Of a stretch of DNA of 8,480 bases, positions 1 through 6,367 are shown one piece after another. The stretch comes from Paracoccaceae bacterium (GTDB lineage: Bacteria > Pseudomonadota > Alphaproteobacteria > Rhodobacterales > Rhodobacteraceae): positions 1 to 8,480 of the forward strand of contig JAPOSK010000292.1 in the NCBI GenBank assembly GCA_026709725.1. The letters run 5' to 3'. The position numbers were made by a program, and so were the translations under genes. Each line of letters begins with the position of its first letter. Within the stretch, counting starts at the first letter, position 1. The notes beneath the pieces are model-generated. The model saw only the letters and a program-made list of their open reading frames with translations, was not told the DNA's origin and ran no database searches.

Positions 1-19
1 ACTGATTCTTTTGAACTAA

Positions 20-48
20 TTTAGATTCTGTCAACCAATCGATATAAT
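20..48 (+). promoter_or_regulatory. Candidate sigma-70-type promoter near the left edge
   Basis: A perfect TATAAT hexamer lies at 43-48. A weak -35-like hexamer, TTTAGA (4 of 6 matches to TTGACA), lies at 20-25 with a 17-base spacer. The surrounding bases 1-60 are clearly more AT-rich than the rest of the window. Transcription would start near 55 and run rightwards into the mfd 3' end, antisense to it. I see no open reading frame of convincing length downstream, so if real it would make a short untranslated or antisense RNA. A chance match in AT-rich sequence is a good alternative. Confidence 0.22.
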
Positions 49-115
49 CCCCTTTATTTTGGCGGCGTCTCCTGGTTCACAGATGCGCAGGGCCTGCATG
101 AGCGAGCCAAGCTAG

Positions 116-177
116 AAAAAATTCTATAGATCTCGAACTCGTCAGTTCAGCCTGCGGTCTCGCAAGAGCATAGAATC
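116..177 (-). terminator. Structured element after mfd, possible terminator
   Basis: Just past the mfd stop codon, on the mfd transcript, an outer stem forms between 121-127 (ATTCTAT on the plus strand) and 170-176 (ATAGAAT). It encloses two small hairpins. One is a perfect 5-base stem with a 4-base loop, GAACT 135-139 with AGTTC 144-148. The other is a 3-base stem with a 4-base loop, 159-168. The outer stem runs directly into six A on the plus strand (116-121), which is six U in the mfd RNA. That is the layout of an intrinsic terminator, but the outer stem is AT-rich and the element is branched, so its strength is uncertain. No other terminator for mfd is visible. Confidence 0.35.
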
Positions 178-200
178 TGACCGGACAGTCAGAATTGCTG

Positions 201-3200
201 TCAGGCGGCACATTCCGTTTGCAGCGTTTTCTCTGTCGCCAGGGCGGCGATGTCCTTTACAATCGAGTAAATACCGGCAACGTAACCCGATGGATTGCTC
301 CAGCGACATCGGATTCGAATCCCATCGGGCATCAGGCGGACTCCATCAAAAGTGGCAAGGTAGTCCCTGAGGGCATCAGGAGCAGCAAACCTGCCATTGT
401 GGAAAGCAAGCAGAATTTCATCCCCCGTCGCATCAAGGCGAGCGATCCGGGCTGTCTTGCATGCGATTCGAATCTTGATGATTTTCAGGAACACGATCAA
501 CGACTCAGGCATGGATCCAAATCGGTCCACAAGTTCAATGGCCATTTCATCAACCGCTTCATCGTCACCCAGACCGGCCATGCGTCGATAGATACCAATC
601 CGAATATCTGTATCCGGAATGTAGCGTTCGGGTATTCGGGCCTCGACACCAATGTTGAGTTGAGGCGTCCAGCGGTCAGGATGAGCCGCACTCTCCCCCC
701 TCCCCTCGCCTCTTTTGAGTTCAAGAATGGCCTCCTCGAGCATCTTGTTGTAGAGTTCCAGCCCAACTTCGTTGATATGGCCCGACTGTTGGGCACCGAG
801 GAGATTGCCAGCCCCCCGGATATCAAGGTCCTGGGTTGAGAGCTGCATCCCTGCACCGAGACTCTCGATGGAGGCAAGCGCGCGCATGTGTGACTGTGTG
901 GTTTCAGAAAGTCGTAAATCTGTGGGATATGTGATGTAGGCATAGGCTCTCAGATGAGACCGGCCAACACGCCCGCGCAGCTGATACAGCTGTGAAAGAC
1001 CAAATCTGTTGGCATTCAGAATAACGATGGTGTTGGCGGAGGGAATATCAAGACCCGACCCGATGATGTTGGTGGAAAGCAGAATGTTGCATTCACCATC
1101 ATAGAACTGTCGCATGCGCTCTTCGAGATCAGAAGGCGGCATCTGGCCATTGGCAATAACAAAGCTGGCCTCGGGGACATGGGTCCTGAGAAAGTTGGAG
1201 GCACTTTGAAGATCCTTGATTCGGGGAACGACCATGAAACTCTGCCCACCCCGATAATGCTCCCGGAGCAAAGCCTGTCGTATATCAAGTGCATCAAAGG
1301 GCGAGACATAGGTGCGGATCAGCAGCCGGTCGACCGGAGCAGTCTGAATCATCGACATCTCACGAACCCGGGTCAGGGCAAGTTGCAATGTGCGGGGGAT
1401 TGGTGTTGCCGTCAGGCTCAGAACATGAATCTCGGCGCGCTTCTGCTTGAAATGTTCCTTTTGAACGACGCCAAAGTTCTGCTCTTCATCAATGATCAGC
1501 AGACCGAGATTACTGAATTTGATCTCTTTGCCAAGCAGGGCATGTGTGCCGACGACAATATCGACCGTGCCGTTTCTGATACCCTTCACGGCAGTCCTGG
1601 CGTCGGTCGGCCTGACAAGACGTGAGAGCTGTCCGACCCTGACCGGGAACCCCCGGAACCTGCGCCGGAAGGTGTCAAAGTGCTGCCGCGCGAGAAGGGT
1701 TGTCGGTGTAAGGACTGCAACCTGATAGCCGGCCATGACAGCAACAAAGGCCGCCCGCATGGCCACTTCGGTCTTGCCATATCCAACATCGCCACAGACC
1801 AGCCTGTCCATTGGTCGCGAAGACTCAAGATCGGCAAGAATGTCCTCAACTGCCGCCAGCTGGTCATCGGTTTCTTGAAATTCAAACCGGGCCACAAATG
1901 AATCCCAGATATGCTCTTCGCGTGTCATGGAGTGCGTAGTTCGAACTTCCCGCACTGCCGCGATTTTCAACAGATCTCCGGCGATAATGAGCAGGTGTTT
2001 TTTAAGGCGTGCCCGGCGTTCCTGCCAGGAAGCTGAGCCCAGACGATCAAGGTTCCCTTTGCTCTCACCATAGCGTGAGAGCAGATCAAGATCTGCAACC
2101 GGTATGCTGAGCTTGCCGCCATCAGCGTATTCCAGGACGACAAAATCCTGACTGATTCCGTTGATCGTGAATGTTTCCAGCACCAGATAGCGTCCGATTC
2201 CATGATCAGCGTGAACGAGAAGTTCACCCGGTTTGAGATCAGCACTGTGAAACCATGCTGACTGGGCCTTCTTTCGTTTAGCATGCGCTGATTTGCTGGT
2301 ACCGAAGATATCGTGTTCTGACACAATCGTCATCGCTGGGAATTCATAGCCCTGACCCAGCGGCCAGACAGCCAGACCCAGGCTGTTTTTGCTTGCCGCA
2401 AAATCGACATAGGCTTCGATATCGACAGCACCGGTGATATTTTCATCCATGAGGATATTGCGGACCCGCTCCCGCGAGCCCGCCGAGCGACAGGCAATCA
2501 GAACCTTACCGGAAGCCTGCCTGCGTTTCAGAAACGCCGCAAGTTCCGCCATCAGCACCCCCTGCCCCTGTTTTTTCAGGGCAGCAAGATTCGCAATCGG
2601 CAGACCGCCCAGATCTTCAGAGCCATCCACAGCCGACCGGGACATGAGGTGATAGGATGGTCGTATCCTGATCGCCCGGATCAGATCGTCGGGATAGAGG
2701 GTGGTTTGCTGATATGGGCATGCACGGGCAACGCCCTCTTTTGAACGATTTTCCGTCCGTTCACGATGGAGATCAACCGTTTTCTCCCACCAGGCTTTTG
2801 CAGCTGCCTCAACACCATCACTCGTGACGATGGCGGCTGCCGGCATGTGGTCCAGTAAACTTGCTGTCTGACGGTAGAAAAAGGGTAACCAGTGCTCAAT
2901 GCCCTGGACCTTTTGCCCGGCAGTGATCTGCCCATAAAGCGGGTCGCTTCTGGAGTTGCCGCCAAAAGCCCGGCGATAGTTCTGACGAAACTGTTCAATG
3001 GTTGCACGGCCAAGATGCACCTCGGATGCAGCAGTGAAGGTTGCAGAGCGAAGTGACCGGATTGTGCGCTGGCTGGCAATGTCGAATTCCCGCAAGCTCT
3101 CAATCGTCTGCCCAAAAAAATCAATCCGGACAGGATTTTCCTGGCCGGGTGGCAGCGCATCAATAATTCCACCCCGAACGGCATAGTCTCCCGGCTCAAG

Positions 3201-3680
3201 GACCTGGGTGACACGGTTGAAGCCGATCCGTTCGAAATAGTCGAGGAGTTTGTCGGTTTCGACTGTCTGGCCGGCCCGGGCGACAAAGAGTGATCTGGAA
3301 AAAACATGCGCCGGTGCAAGGGCCTGCATCGCCGCCGCAATTGTTGTCAACAGGACGCACGGTTTTTCCGCAGGAAGCCTCCCCAGCAATGAGAGAGTTC
3401 TGATCCGCCTTGCTGCAATACGGGGGTTGGGCGAAATCCGACTGTAGGGCTGGCAGTCCCAGGGCGGAAATTCCAGGACACGAACAGAGGGCGCCAGGAA
3501 CGAGATTGCCGTCGCAATCTCGGCGATTTTGGCTTCATCGCGACAGATCCACAGCAAATGCTTGTGTTTGTTGGTATGGAGATCAAGCACCACATGGACA
3601 TCAAACCCCTCAGGGACTCCCCGGAGTACATGCGGCGCGTTCCCGTTGGCCGCAGGCCCGCTCTCGGCAGAGAAGACCAT
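201..3680 (-). CDS. mfd: Transcription-repair coupling factor Mfd
   Basis: Mfd is a cytoplasmic ATP-driven DNA translocase. It binds RNA polymerase stalled at a lesion, pushes it off, and recruits UvrA for nucleotide excision repair. From the chosen start the protein is 1159 residues, the usual full length. Visible in order: a UvrB-like module (FPPWDCQPYSR at 71-81); the RNA-polymerase-interacting domain beginning around HADHGIGRY (490-498); Walker A GDVGYGKT (630-637); DEEQ box (731-734); TATP (757-760); LRGRVGR (901-907); and the C-terminal UvrA-binding regulatory domain. The start at 3680 is chosen because GGAG sits six bases upstream; an ATG at 3692 would add METD but has no ribosome-binding site. 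Odd points are Gly874 where TxIIE normally has Glu, Asn891 in the NAxRFGL stretch, and Asn/Gln replacements in the DEEQ-RFGV-HKE region. The gene stands alone on its strand and is divergent from the nuclease-like gene. Confidence 0.97.
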   Translation of the reverse strand: MVFSAESGPAANGNAPHVLRGVPEGFDVHVVLDLHTNKHKHLLWICRDEAKIAEIATAISFLAPSVRVLEFPPWDCQPYSRISPNPRIAARRIRTLSLLGRLPAEKPCVLLTTIAAAMQALAPAHVFSRSLFVARAGQTVETDKLLDYFERIGFNRVTQVLEPGDYAVRGGIIDALPPGQENPVRIDFFGQTIESLREFDIASQRTIRSLRSATFTAASEVHLGRATIEQFRQNYRRAFGGNSRSDPLYGQITAGQKVQGIEHWLPFFYRQTASLLDHMPAAAIVTSDGVEAAAKAWWEKTVDLHRERTENRSKEGVARACPYQQTTLYPDDLIRAIRIRPSYHLMSRSAVDGSEDLGGLPIANLAALKKQGQGVLMAELAAFLKRRQASGKVLIACRSAGSRERVRNILMDENITGAVDIEAYVDFAASKNSLGLAVWPLGQGYEFPAMTIVSEHDIFGTSKSAHAKRKKAQSAWFHSADLKPGELLVHADHGIGRYLVLETFTINGISQDFVVLEYADGGKLSIPVADLDLLSRYGESKGNLDRLGSASWQERRARLKKHLLIIAGDLLKIAAVREVRTTHSMTREEHIWDSFVARFEFQETDDQLAAVEDILADLESSRPMDRLVCGDVGYGKTEVAMRAAFVAVMAGYQVAVLTPTTLLARQHFDTFRRRFRGFPVRVGQLSRLVRPTDARTAVKGIRNGTVDIVVGTHALLGKEIKFSNLGLLIIDEEQNFGVVQKEHFKQKRAEIHVLSLTATPIPRTLQLALTRVREMSMIQTAPVDRLLIRTYVSPFDALDIRQALLREHYRGGQSFMVVPRIKDLQSASNFLRTHVPEASFVIANGQMPPSDLEERMRQFYDGECNILLSTNIIGSGLDIPSANTIVILNANRFGLSQLYQLRGRVGRSHLRAYAYITYPTDLRLSETTQSHMRALASIESLGAGMQLSTQDLDIRGAGNLLGAQQSGHINEVGLELYNKMLEEAILELKRGEGRGESAAHPDRWTPQLNIGVEARIPERYIPDTDIRIGIYRRMAGLGDDEAVDEMAIELVDRFGSMPESLIVFLKIIKIRIACKTARIARLDATGDEILLAFHNGRFAAPDALRDYLATFDGVRLMPDGIRIRCRWSNPSGYVAGIYSIVKDIAALATEKTLQTECAA

Positions 3681-3686
3681 GTCAGT

Positions 3687-3690
3687 CTCC
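3687..3690 (-). promoter_or_regulatory. Ribosome-binding site that decides the mfd start
   Basis: On the minus strand GGAG occupies 3690-3687, followed by a six-base spacer and ATG at 3680. It lies inside the first codons of the longer reading frame that begins at ATG 3692, which itself has no purine-rich sequence at a suitable distance. This favours initiation at 3680. Confidence 0.6.
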
Positions 3691-3925
3691 ATTTGATTGC
3701 AGATTTTTGATTCGGGGAAATGCAGAATGGATCATCTGGACTCAGGGCCGTTGCGATTGATATGACAGAAGTTGATGCACAAAGGCAGAAGTCGGACCGG
3801 CGGGTTTGCAAGGCATGAATGATAATTTGCAGTCTTGCTCCTGCCCATGACATCCACTGCCCTATCACATTGATGATCGGAGTGAAGCAGATTACACCTG
3901 AAGCCATCCTGCAGACTGAAAAATC

Positions 3926-3931
3926 GGGGGG
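3926..3931 (+). promoter_or_regulatory. Ribosome-binding site of the nuclease-like gene
   Basis: Six G followed by AAATC lie directly before ATG 3937, a five-base spacer. This purine-rich tract supports both the start codon and the view that this short gene is really translated. Confidence 0.55.
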
Positions 3932-3936
3932 AAATC

Positions 3937-4311
3937 ATGAACAGCGACGAAATTGCGGAGATTGCGGAACACTGGGCAGTCGCTCGATTCGGCATGGAAA
4001 GGGCCCCAACCGGTCAGTGGGGCCATGATGGCACCCTGCCAGATGGCAGAACCCTGCAGGTCAAGTCAAAGAAATACGGGGCCCATAGCGAATCTGCGGC
4101 CTATGTTGATCTCTCCGAAGAGGTGATGAGATCTGCCGATTCCCTGCTTGTTGTGTTTGTGGATTACGAAACCGGAGAAATCAGGGATCATATCGGACCG
4201 GTTCCTGTCGACGAGGTCAAAGACATCACCACGAAACGGAAACGATATCGGGTAACGATGAACAGGCTTCGGAAGATCTCATCGGATAACGGCCGAGCCG
4301 GACGCGACTGA
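3937..4311 (+). CDS. Small stand-alone protein resembling a PD-(D/E)XK nuclease
   Basis: The protein has 124 residues, no signal peptide and no membrane segment, so it is presumably cytoplasmic. Three features recall a minimal PD-(D/E)XK nuclease core. A helix at 4-20 carries Glu8 and Glu11. A short GHDGTLPDGRTLQVKSKKY stretch (29-47) contains Asp31, Gln41 and Lys43. A hydrophobic strand, LLVVFVDY (70-77), follows. The pattern D-x9-Q-x-K has Gln where the classical family has Asp or Glu. Similar helix-then-G-x-D...DGR...QVK layouts occur in uncharacterised domain families placed near restriction-endonuclease-like folds; I recall this resemblance and could not test it. The C-terminal tail (97-124) is rich in Lys and Arg, which would suit nucleic-acid binding. 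No methyltransferase, restriction subunit or toxin partner lies beside it. It is divergent from mfd and lies 251 bases before hemB. The coding region is well supported; the function is not known. Confidence 0.8.
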   Translation: MNSDEIAEIAEHWAVARFGMERAPTGQWGHDGTLPDGRTLQVKSKKYGAHSESAAYVDLSEEVMRSADSLLVVFVDYETGEIRDHIGPVPVDEVKDITTKRKRYRVTMNRLRKISSDNGRAGRD

Positions 4312-4345
4312 GCCGCAGTTGGGCATGCAGACGGTCATTGTGCAT

Positions 4346-4368
4346 GAACCCGGAGGGCATCCCGGTTC
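4346..4368 (+). repeat. Short inverted repeat after the nuclease-like gene
   Basis: GAACC at 4346-4350 can pair with GGTTC at 4364-4368. Inside, GGG and CCC flank a three-base CAT loop, with CGGA bulged on the left arm. It lies 35 bases past the stop codon of the upstream gene. It could be a weak terminator stem or an RNA end-stabilising hairpin, but no T-run follows. The rest of the gap up to hemB (4312-4531) holds no convincing gene or promoter. Confidence 0.2.
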
Positions 4369-4531
4369 TTCCGCGTGCCGTTCTTTGGGCCATGTTCCCG
4401 ATTTTGGAATCATCGCCGGATTGGGTCCGGTTGGAGAAATGACGAGGGAAGTGACATCATTGCGGGCAGGCATGTGAACGCCGGGGGTATGGGATGGCAC
4501 CCCGACCGGGGCCGGATGATCAGGATGGCGC

Positions 4532-4570
4532 GGGAGTCAAAATATGATTTTTTCTGATTCTTGTGGCTAG
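4532..4570 (+). promoter_or_regulatory. Strong ribosome-binding site and 8-codon leader frame overlapping the hemB start
   Basis: GGGAG at 4532-4536 is followed by a seven-base spacer and ATG at 4544. This opens a frame reading MIFSDSCG and ends in TAG at 4568-4570, so it overlaps the hemB GTG (4563-4565) in another frame. The GTG itself has no usable Shine-Dalgarno sequence close by. Ribosomes loaded at 4544 would finish next to the GTG, an arrangement suited to translational coupling. Alternatively, removing one T from the T6 run at 4548-4553 would fuse this ATG in frame to hemB, which could mean slippage or a sequence error. Which of these applies cannot be told from the window. Confidence 0.4.
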
Positions 4571-5579
4571 CGAATCTTCGGTGAAATACCCTCATCCCAG
4601 CTATCCGGCATATCGGCCACGACGCCTGCGGCGGAATCCTGCCGTTCGTGCACTGGTGCGGGAAAATACCCTGACCACAGACGATTTGATCTGGCCGATC
4701 TTCCTGACTGACAGTTCGGACGAATCTGTTGATATCCCGACAATGCCGGGCGTTCAGCGCTTCCCGATTTCCATGGCTCTCGAGCAGGTGTGCAGGGCAT
4801 ATGAGAGCGGTATCCGCTGCATCGCCCTGTTTCCGTATATTGAGGAGTCCGGCAAGAGTGCCGATTGCAGTCATGCGCTGGATCCGGAAAACCTTGTCAA
4901 CCGTGCGACGCGCGCATTCAAAAGCGCCTGCCCGGAGATGTTGCTGATGACTGATGTGGCACTTGACGCCTACAACATTCATGGTCACGACGGTATCGTC
5001 ATTGATGGAGCAGTCGACAATGACGCCACACTTGCCCGTCTCTGTGAGCAGGCTCAAATTCATGCCGAGTCCGGTGCTGACATCCTCGGACCGTCAGACA
5101 TGATGGATGGCCGGATCAGCGCAATCCGGAGCACGCTTGATGACGCCGGCTTTGTCAATACCATCATCCTGTCCTACGCAGCCAAGTTTGCCTCATGTCT
5201 CTATGGCCCCTTTCGAGATGCCATCAATTCAGCGGCGGCGCTTGTTGGTGACAAAAAAACCTATCAGCTGGACCCTGCCAATGCCGATGAGGCACTGCGC
5301 ATGGTTGAACGGGACATTGCCGAAGGTGCGGACATGGTCATGGTCAAGCCCGGACTTCCCTATCTTGATATCTGCCGGGCCGTGACCGATCAGTTTGCCG
5401 TTCCGACATTTGCCTACCAGACATCAGGCGAGTACACCATGATCAGGCTTGCGATCGCTGAGGGAGTATTCAACCCTGATCAGATCATCCCTGAATCGCT
5501 CATGGCATTCAAGCGGGCCGGCTGCGATGGCATTCTGACCTATTTTGCACCCGAGGCCGCACGATTGTTGAGGGGATAA
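4563..5579 (+). CDS. hemB: Porphobilinogen synthase (delta-aminolevulinic acid dehydratase)
   Basis: HemB condenses two 5-aminolevulinate molecules into porphobilinogen, an early step of haem and other tetrapyrrole synthesis in the cytoplasm. The 338 residues match the family length. The N-terminal arm has RPRRLRRNPAVRALVREN (18-35). The two Schiff-base lysines are Lys208 in SYAAKFAS and Lys262 in MVMVKPGLPYLD. SGEYTMI (288-294) and the closing KRAGCDGILTYFAPE (317-331) are also typical. The metal region DVALDAYNIHGHDG (131-144) lacks the three cysteines of zinc-dependent enzymes, so this is the magnesium-dependent, zinc-independent type. The GTG start is the first available after an in-frame stop. 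A GTG at 4581 is possible, and an upstream ATG at 4544 lies in another frame. The gene may be co-transcribed with the SYLF gene 110 bases downstream, although a hairpin lies between them. Confidence 0.97.
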   Translation: MASESSVKYPHPSYPAYRPRRLRRNPAVRALVRENTLTTDDLIWPIFLTDSSDESVDIPTMPGVQRFPISMALEQVCRAYESGIRCIALFPYIEESGKSADCSHALDPENLVNRATRAFKSACPEMLLMTDVALDAYNIHGHDGIVIDGAVDNDATLARLCEQAQIHAESGADILGPSDMMDGRISAIRSTLDDAGFVNTIILSYAAKFASCLYGPFRDAINSAAALVGDKKTYQLDPANADEALRMVERDIAEGADMVMVKPGLPYLDICRAVTDQFAVPTFAYQTSGEYTMIRLAIAEGVFNPDQIIPESLMAFKRAGCDGILTYFAPEAARLLRG

Positions 5580-5638
5580 CACGATACATCGCAATGGTTG
5601 GCAGCAATTTGGTGCTGCACATTCCTTTTGAATCGTGT
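5579..5638 (+). terminator. Nested hairpin after hemB, possible terminator or processing element
   Basis: Three pairs of arms are concentric. The outer is ACACGAT (5579-5585) with ATCGTGT (5632-5638), a perfect 7-base match that starts inside the hemB stop codon. The middle is AATG (5593-5596) with CATT (5620-5623). The inner is GCAGCA (5601-5606) with TGCTGC (5613-5618) around the loop ATTTGG. The inner stem is followed by ACATTCC and four T, which is weak for an intrinsic terminator. No T-run follows the outer stem. It may attenuate transcription into, or stabilise RNA ahead of, the SYLF gene. Confidence 0.4.
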
Positions 5639-5676
5639 ATCAGACAGGGCTTATGACCATTGAGGGCCTGCCAGTC

Positions 5677-5683
5677 AGGGAGA
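5677..5683 (+). promoter_or_regulatory. Ribosome-binding site that decides the SYLF gene start
   Basis: AGGGAGA at 5677-5683 is six bases before ATG 5690. A TTG at 5660 would lengthen the protein by ten residues, but it would place this site inside the coding sequence and has no comparable site of its own. Confidence 0.6.
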
Positions 5684-5689
5684 TTGCAC

Positions 5690-6328
5690 ATGCAACCCGA
5701 TCGTCGCCATATGGTACTTGGAACCTTGTCATTCGCCGTCCTGGCCCATGCGTGTGGCAGTGTGGCCAATGAGGGAGATGGCGATACCGGCTCAGGAATC
5801 GACGGTGATCTCAGCCCTGAGGAGCAACGGCGGCTCCGTCGGGCCCGGCGCAACAAACGGGTCGAGATTGACCAGCAGATCGATTCGACGATCGCCTATA
5901 TGCTTGATGCGATCCCCCGAACCGAAGACTACATTGCCCGATCACTCGGCATGCTGGTCATACCAACAGTTACCAAGGTTGGTTTTTTTGTTGGCGGATC
6001 GGGTGGCGAAGGGGGTCTGCGCATCAACGGCGAGACTGTCGGCTACTACTCTGCTGCCGAAGCAAGTCTCGGGCTGCAGGTCGGCGTTGGTCAGTATTCC
6101 CATGTCCTGTTTTTCATGACCGAAGCCGCACTCCACAAGTTCCGGACATCCCGCGGGTGGGCCCTTGGCACTGAAGTCGGTGGGGCCATGCTGACAGAAT
6201 CAGATTTTGTGGGCACATCAACCATCACACGCAGGGCCGAGGTCATCGGGCTCAACTTTGGTGGTCAGGGCGCGATCGTTGGTGCCAGTGCCAGGGGGAT
6301 GAAATACACCCGTCTTGAGGATTACTGA
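5690..6328 (+). CDS. Exported SYLF (Ysc84/DUF500) domain protein
   Basis: The protein has 212 residues from the chosen ATG. An N-terminal export signal (1-22) has Arg5-Arg6 before a hydrophobic stretch and resembles a twin-arginine signal. Its end, AHAC (19-22), places Cys22 where a lipoprotein cysteine would be, though the residues before it are not a standard lipobox. An acidic, glycine-rich linker (28-40) comes next, then a strongly basic helix (46-57, eight Arg/Lys of twelve). The SYLF domain fills about 81-212, with LVIPTVTKVGFFVGG (89-103), GEGGLR and the VGYYSAAEASLGLQVG stretch diagnostic of the family. Eukaryotic SYLF proteins bind phospholipids, so a lipid or envelope role is inferred here; bacterial members are poorly understood. 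The gene follows hemB on the same strand and converges on the dehydrogenase, whose stop lies 39 bases away. Domain assignment is firm, localisation and function are not. Confidence 0.9.
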   Translation: MQPDRRHMVLGTLSFAVLAHACGSVANEGDGDTGSGIDGDLSPEEQRRLRRARRNKRVEIDQQIDSTIAYMLDAIPRTEDYIARSLGMLVIPTVTKVGFFVGGSGGEGGLRINGETVGYYSAAEASLGLQVGVGQYSHVLFFMTEAALHKFRTSRGWALGTEVGGAMLTESDFVGTSTITRRAEVIGLNFGGQGAIVGASARGMKYTRLEDY

Positions 6329-6367
6329 TATTACTGAGATCCGGGTGCCCCTGCACATTCAACCCTG

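Noticed and set aside
87..97. GCAGGGCCTGC inverted repeat in the left non-coding region, considered as part of a tRNA or small RNA
   Set aside because: The loop would be one base, and no acceptor, D or T-arm pattern can be drawn around it.
3720..3818. A 32-codon plus-strand frame in the mfd/nuclease-like gene gap, preceded by GGGG
   Set aside because: The G tract is only two bases from the ATG, too close to serve as a ribosome-binding site, and the peptide resembles nothing known.
3870..3898. Promoter TTGATG, 17 bases, TACACC before the nuclease-like gene
   Set aside because: Only four and three of six positions match, no better than many chance pairs in this gap.
3732..3995. Possible sdhE-type small gene beside mfd on the minus strand
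   Set aside because: Such a gene is common next to mfd in this class, so I looked for it. The 87-codon frame here has none of its arginine-rich motif, and it runs into the start of the nuclease-like gene.
4279..4500. A 73-codon minus-strand frame across the end of the nuclease-like gene
   Set aside because: It overlaps a well-supported gene, has Cys-, Pro- and Ser-heavy composition typical of antisense frames, and no start signal.
4375..4557. A 60-codon plus-strand frame filling the gap before hemB
   Set aside because: It starts with GTG, has no ribosome-binding site, its composition resembles random translation, and I recognise no family in it.
6329..6367. Bidirectional terminator between the converging SYLF and dehydrogenase genes
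   Set aside because: The only stem found is GTGC/GCAC, four bases, with no T-run on either side.
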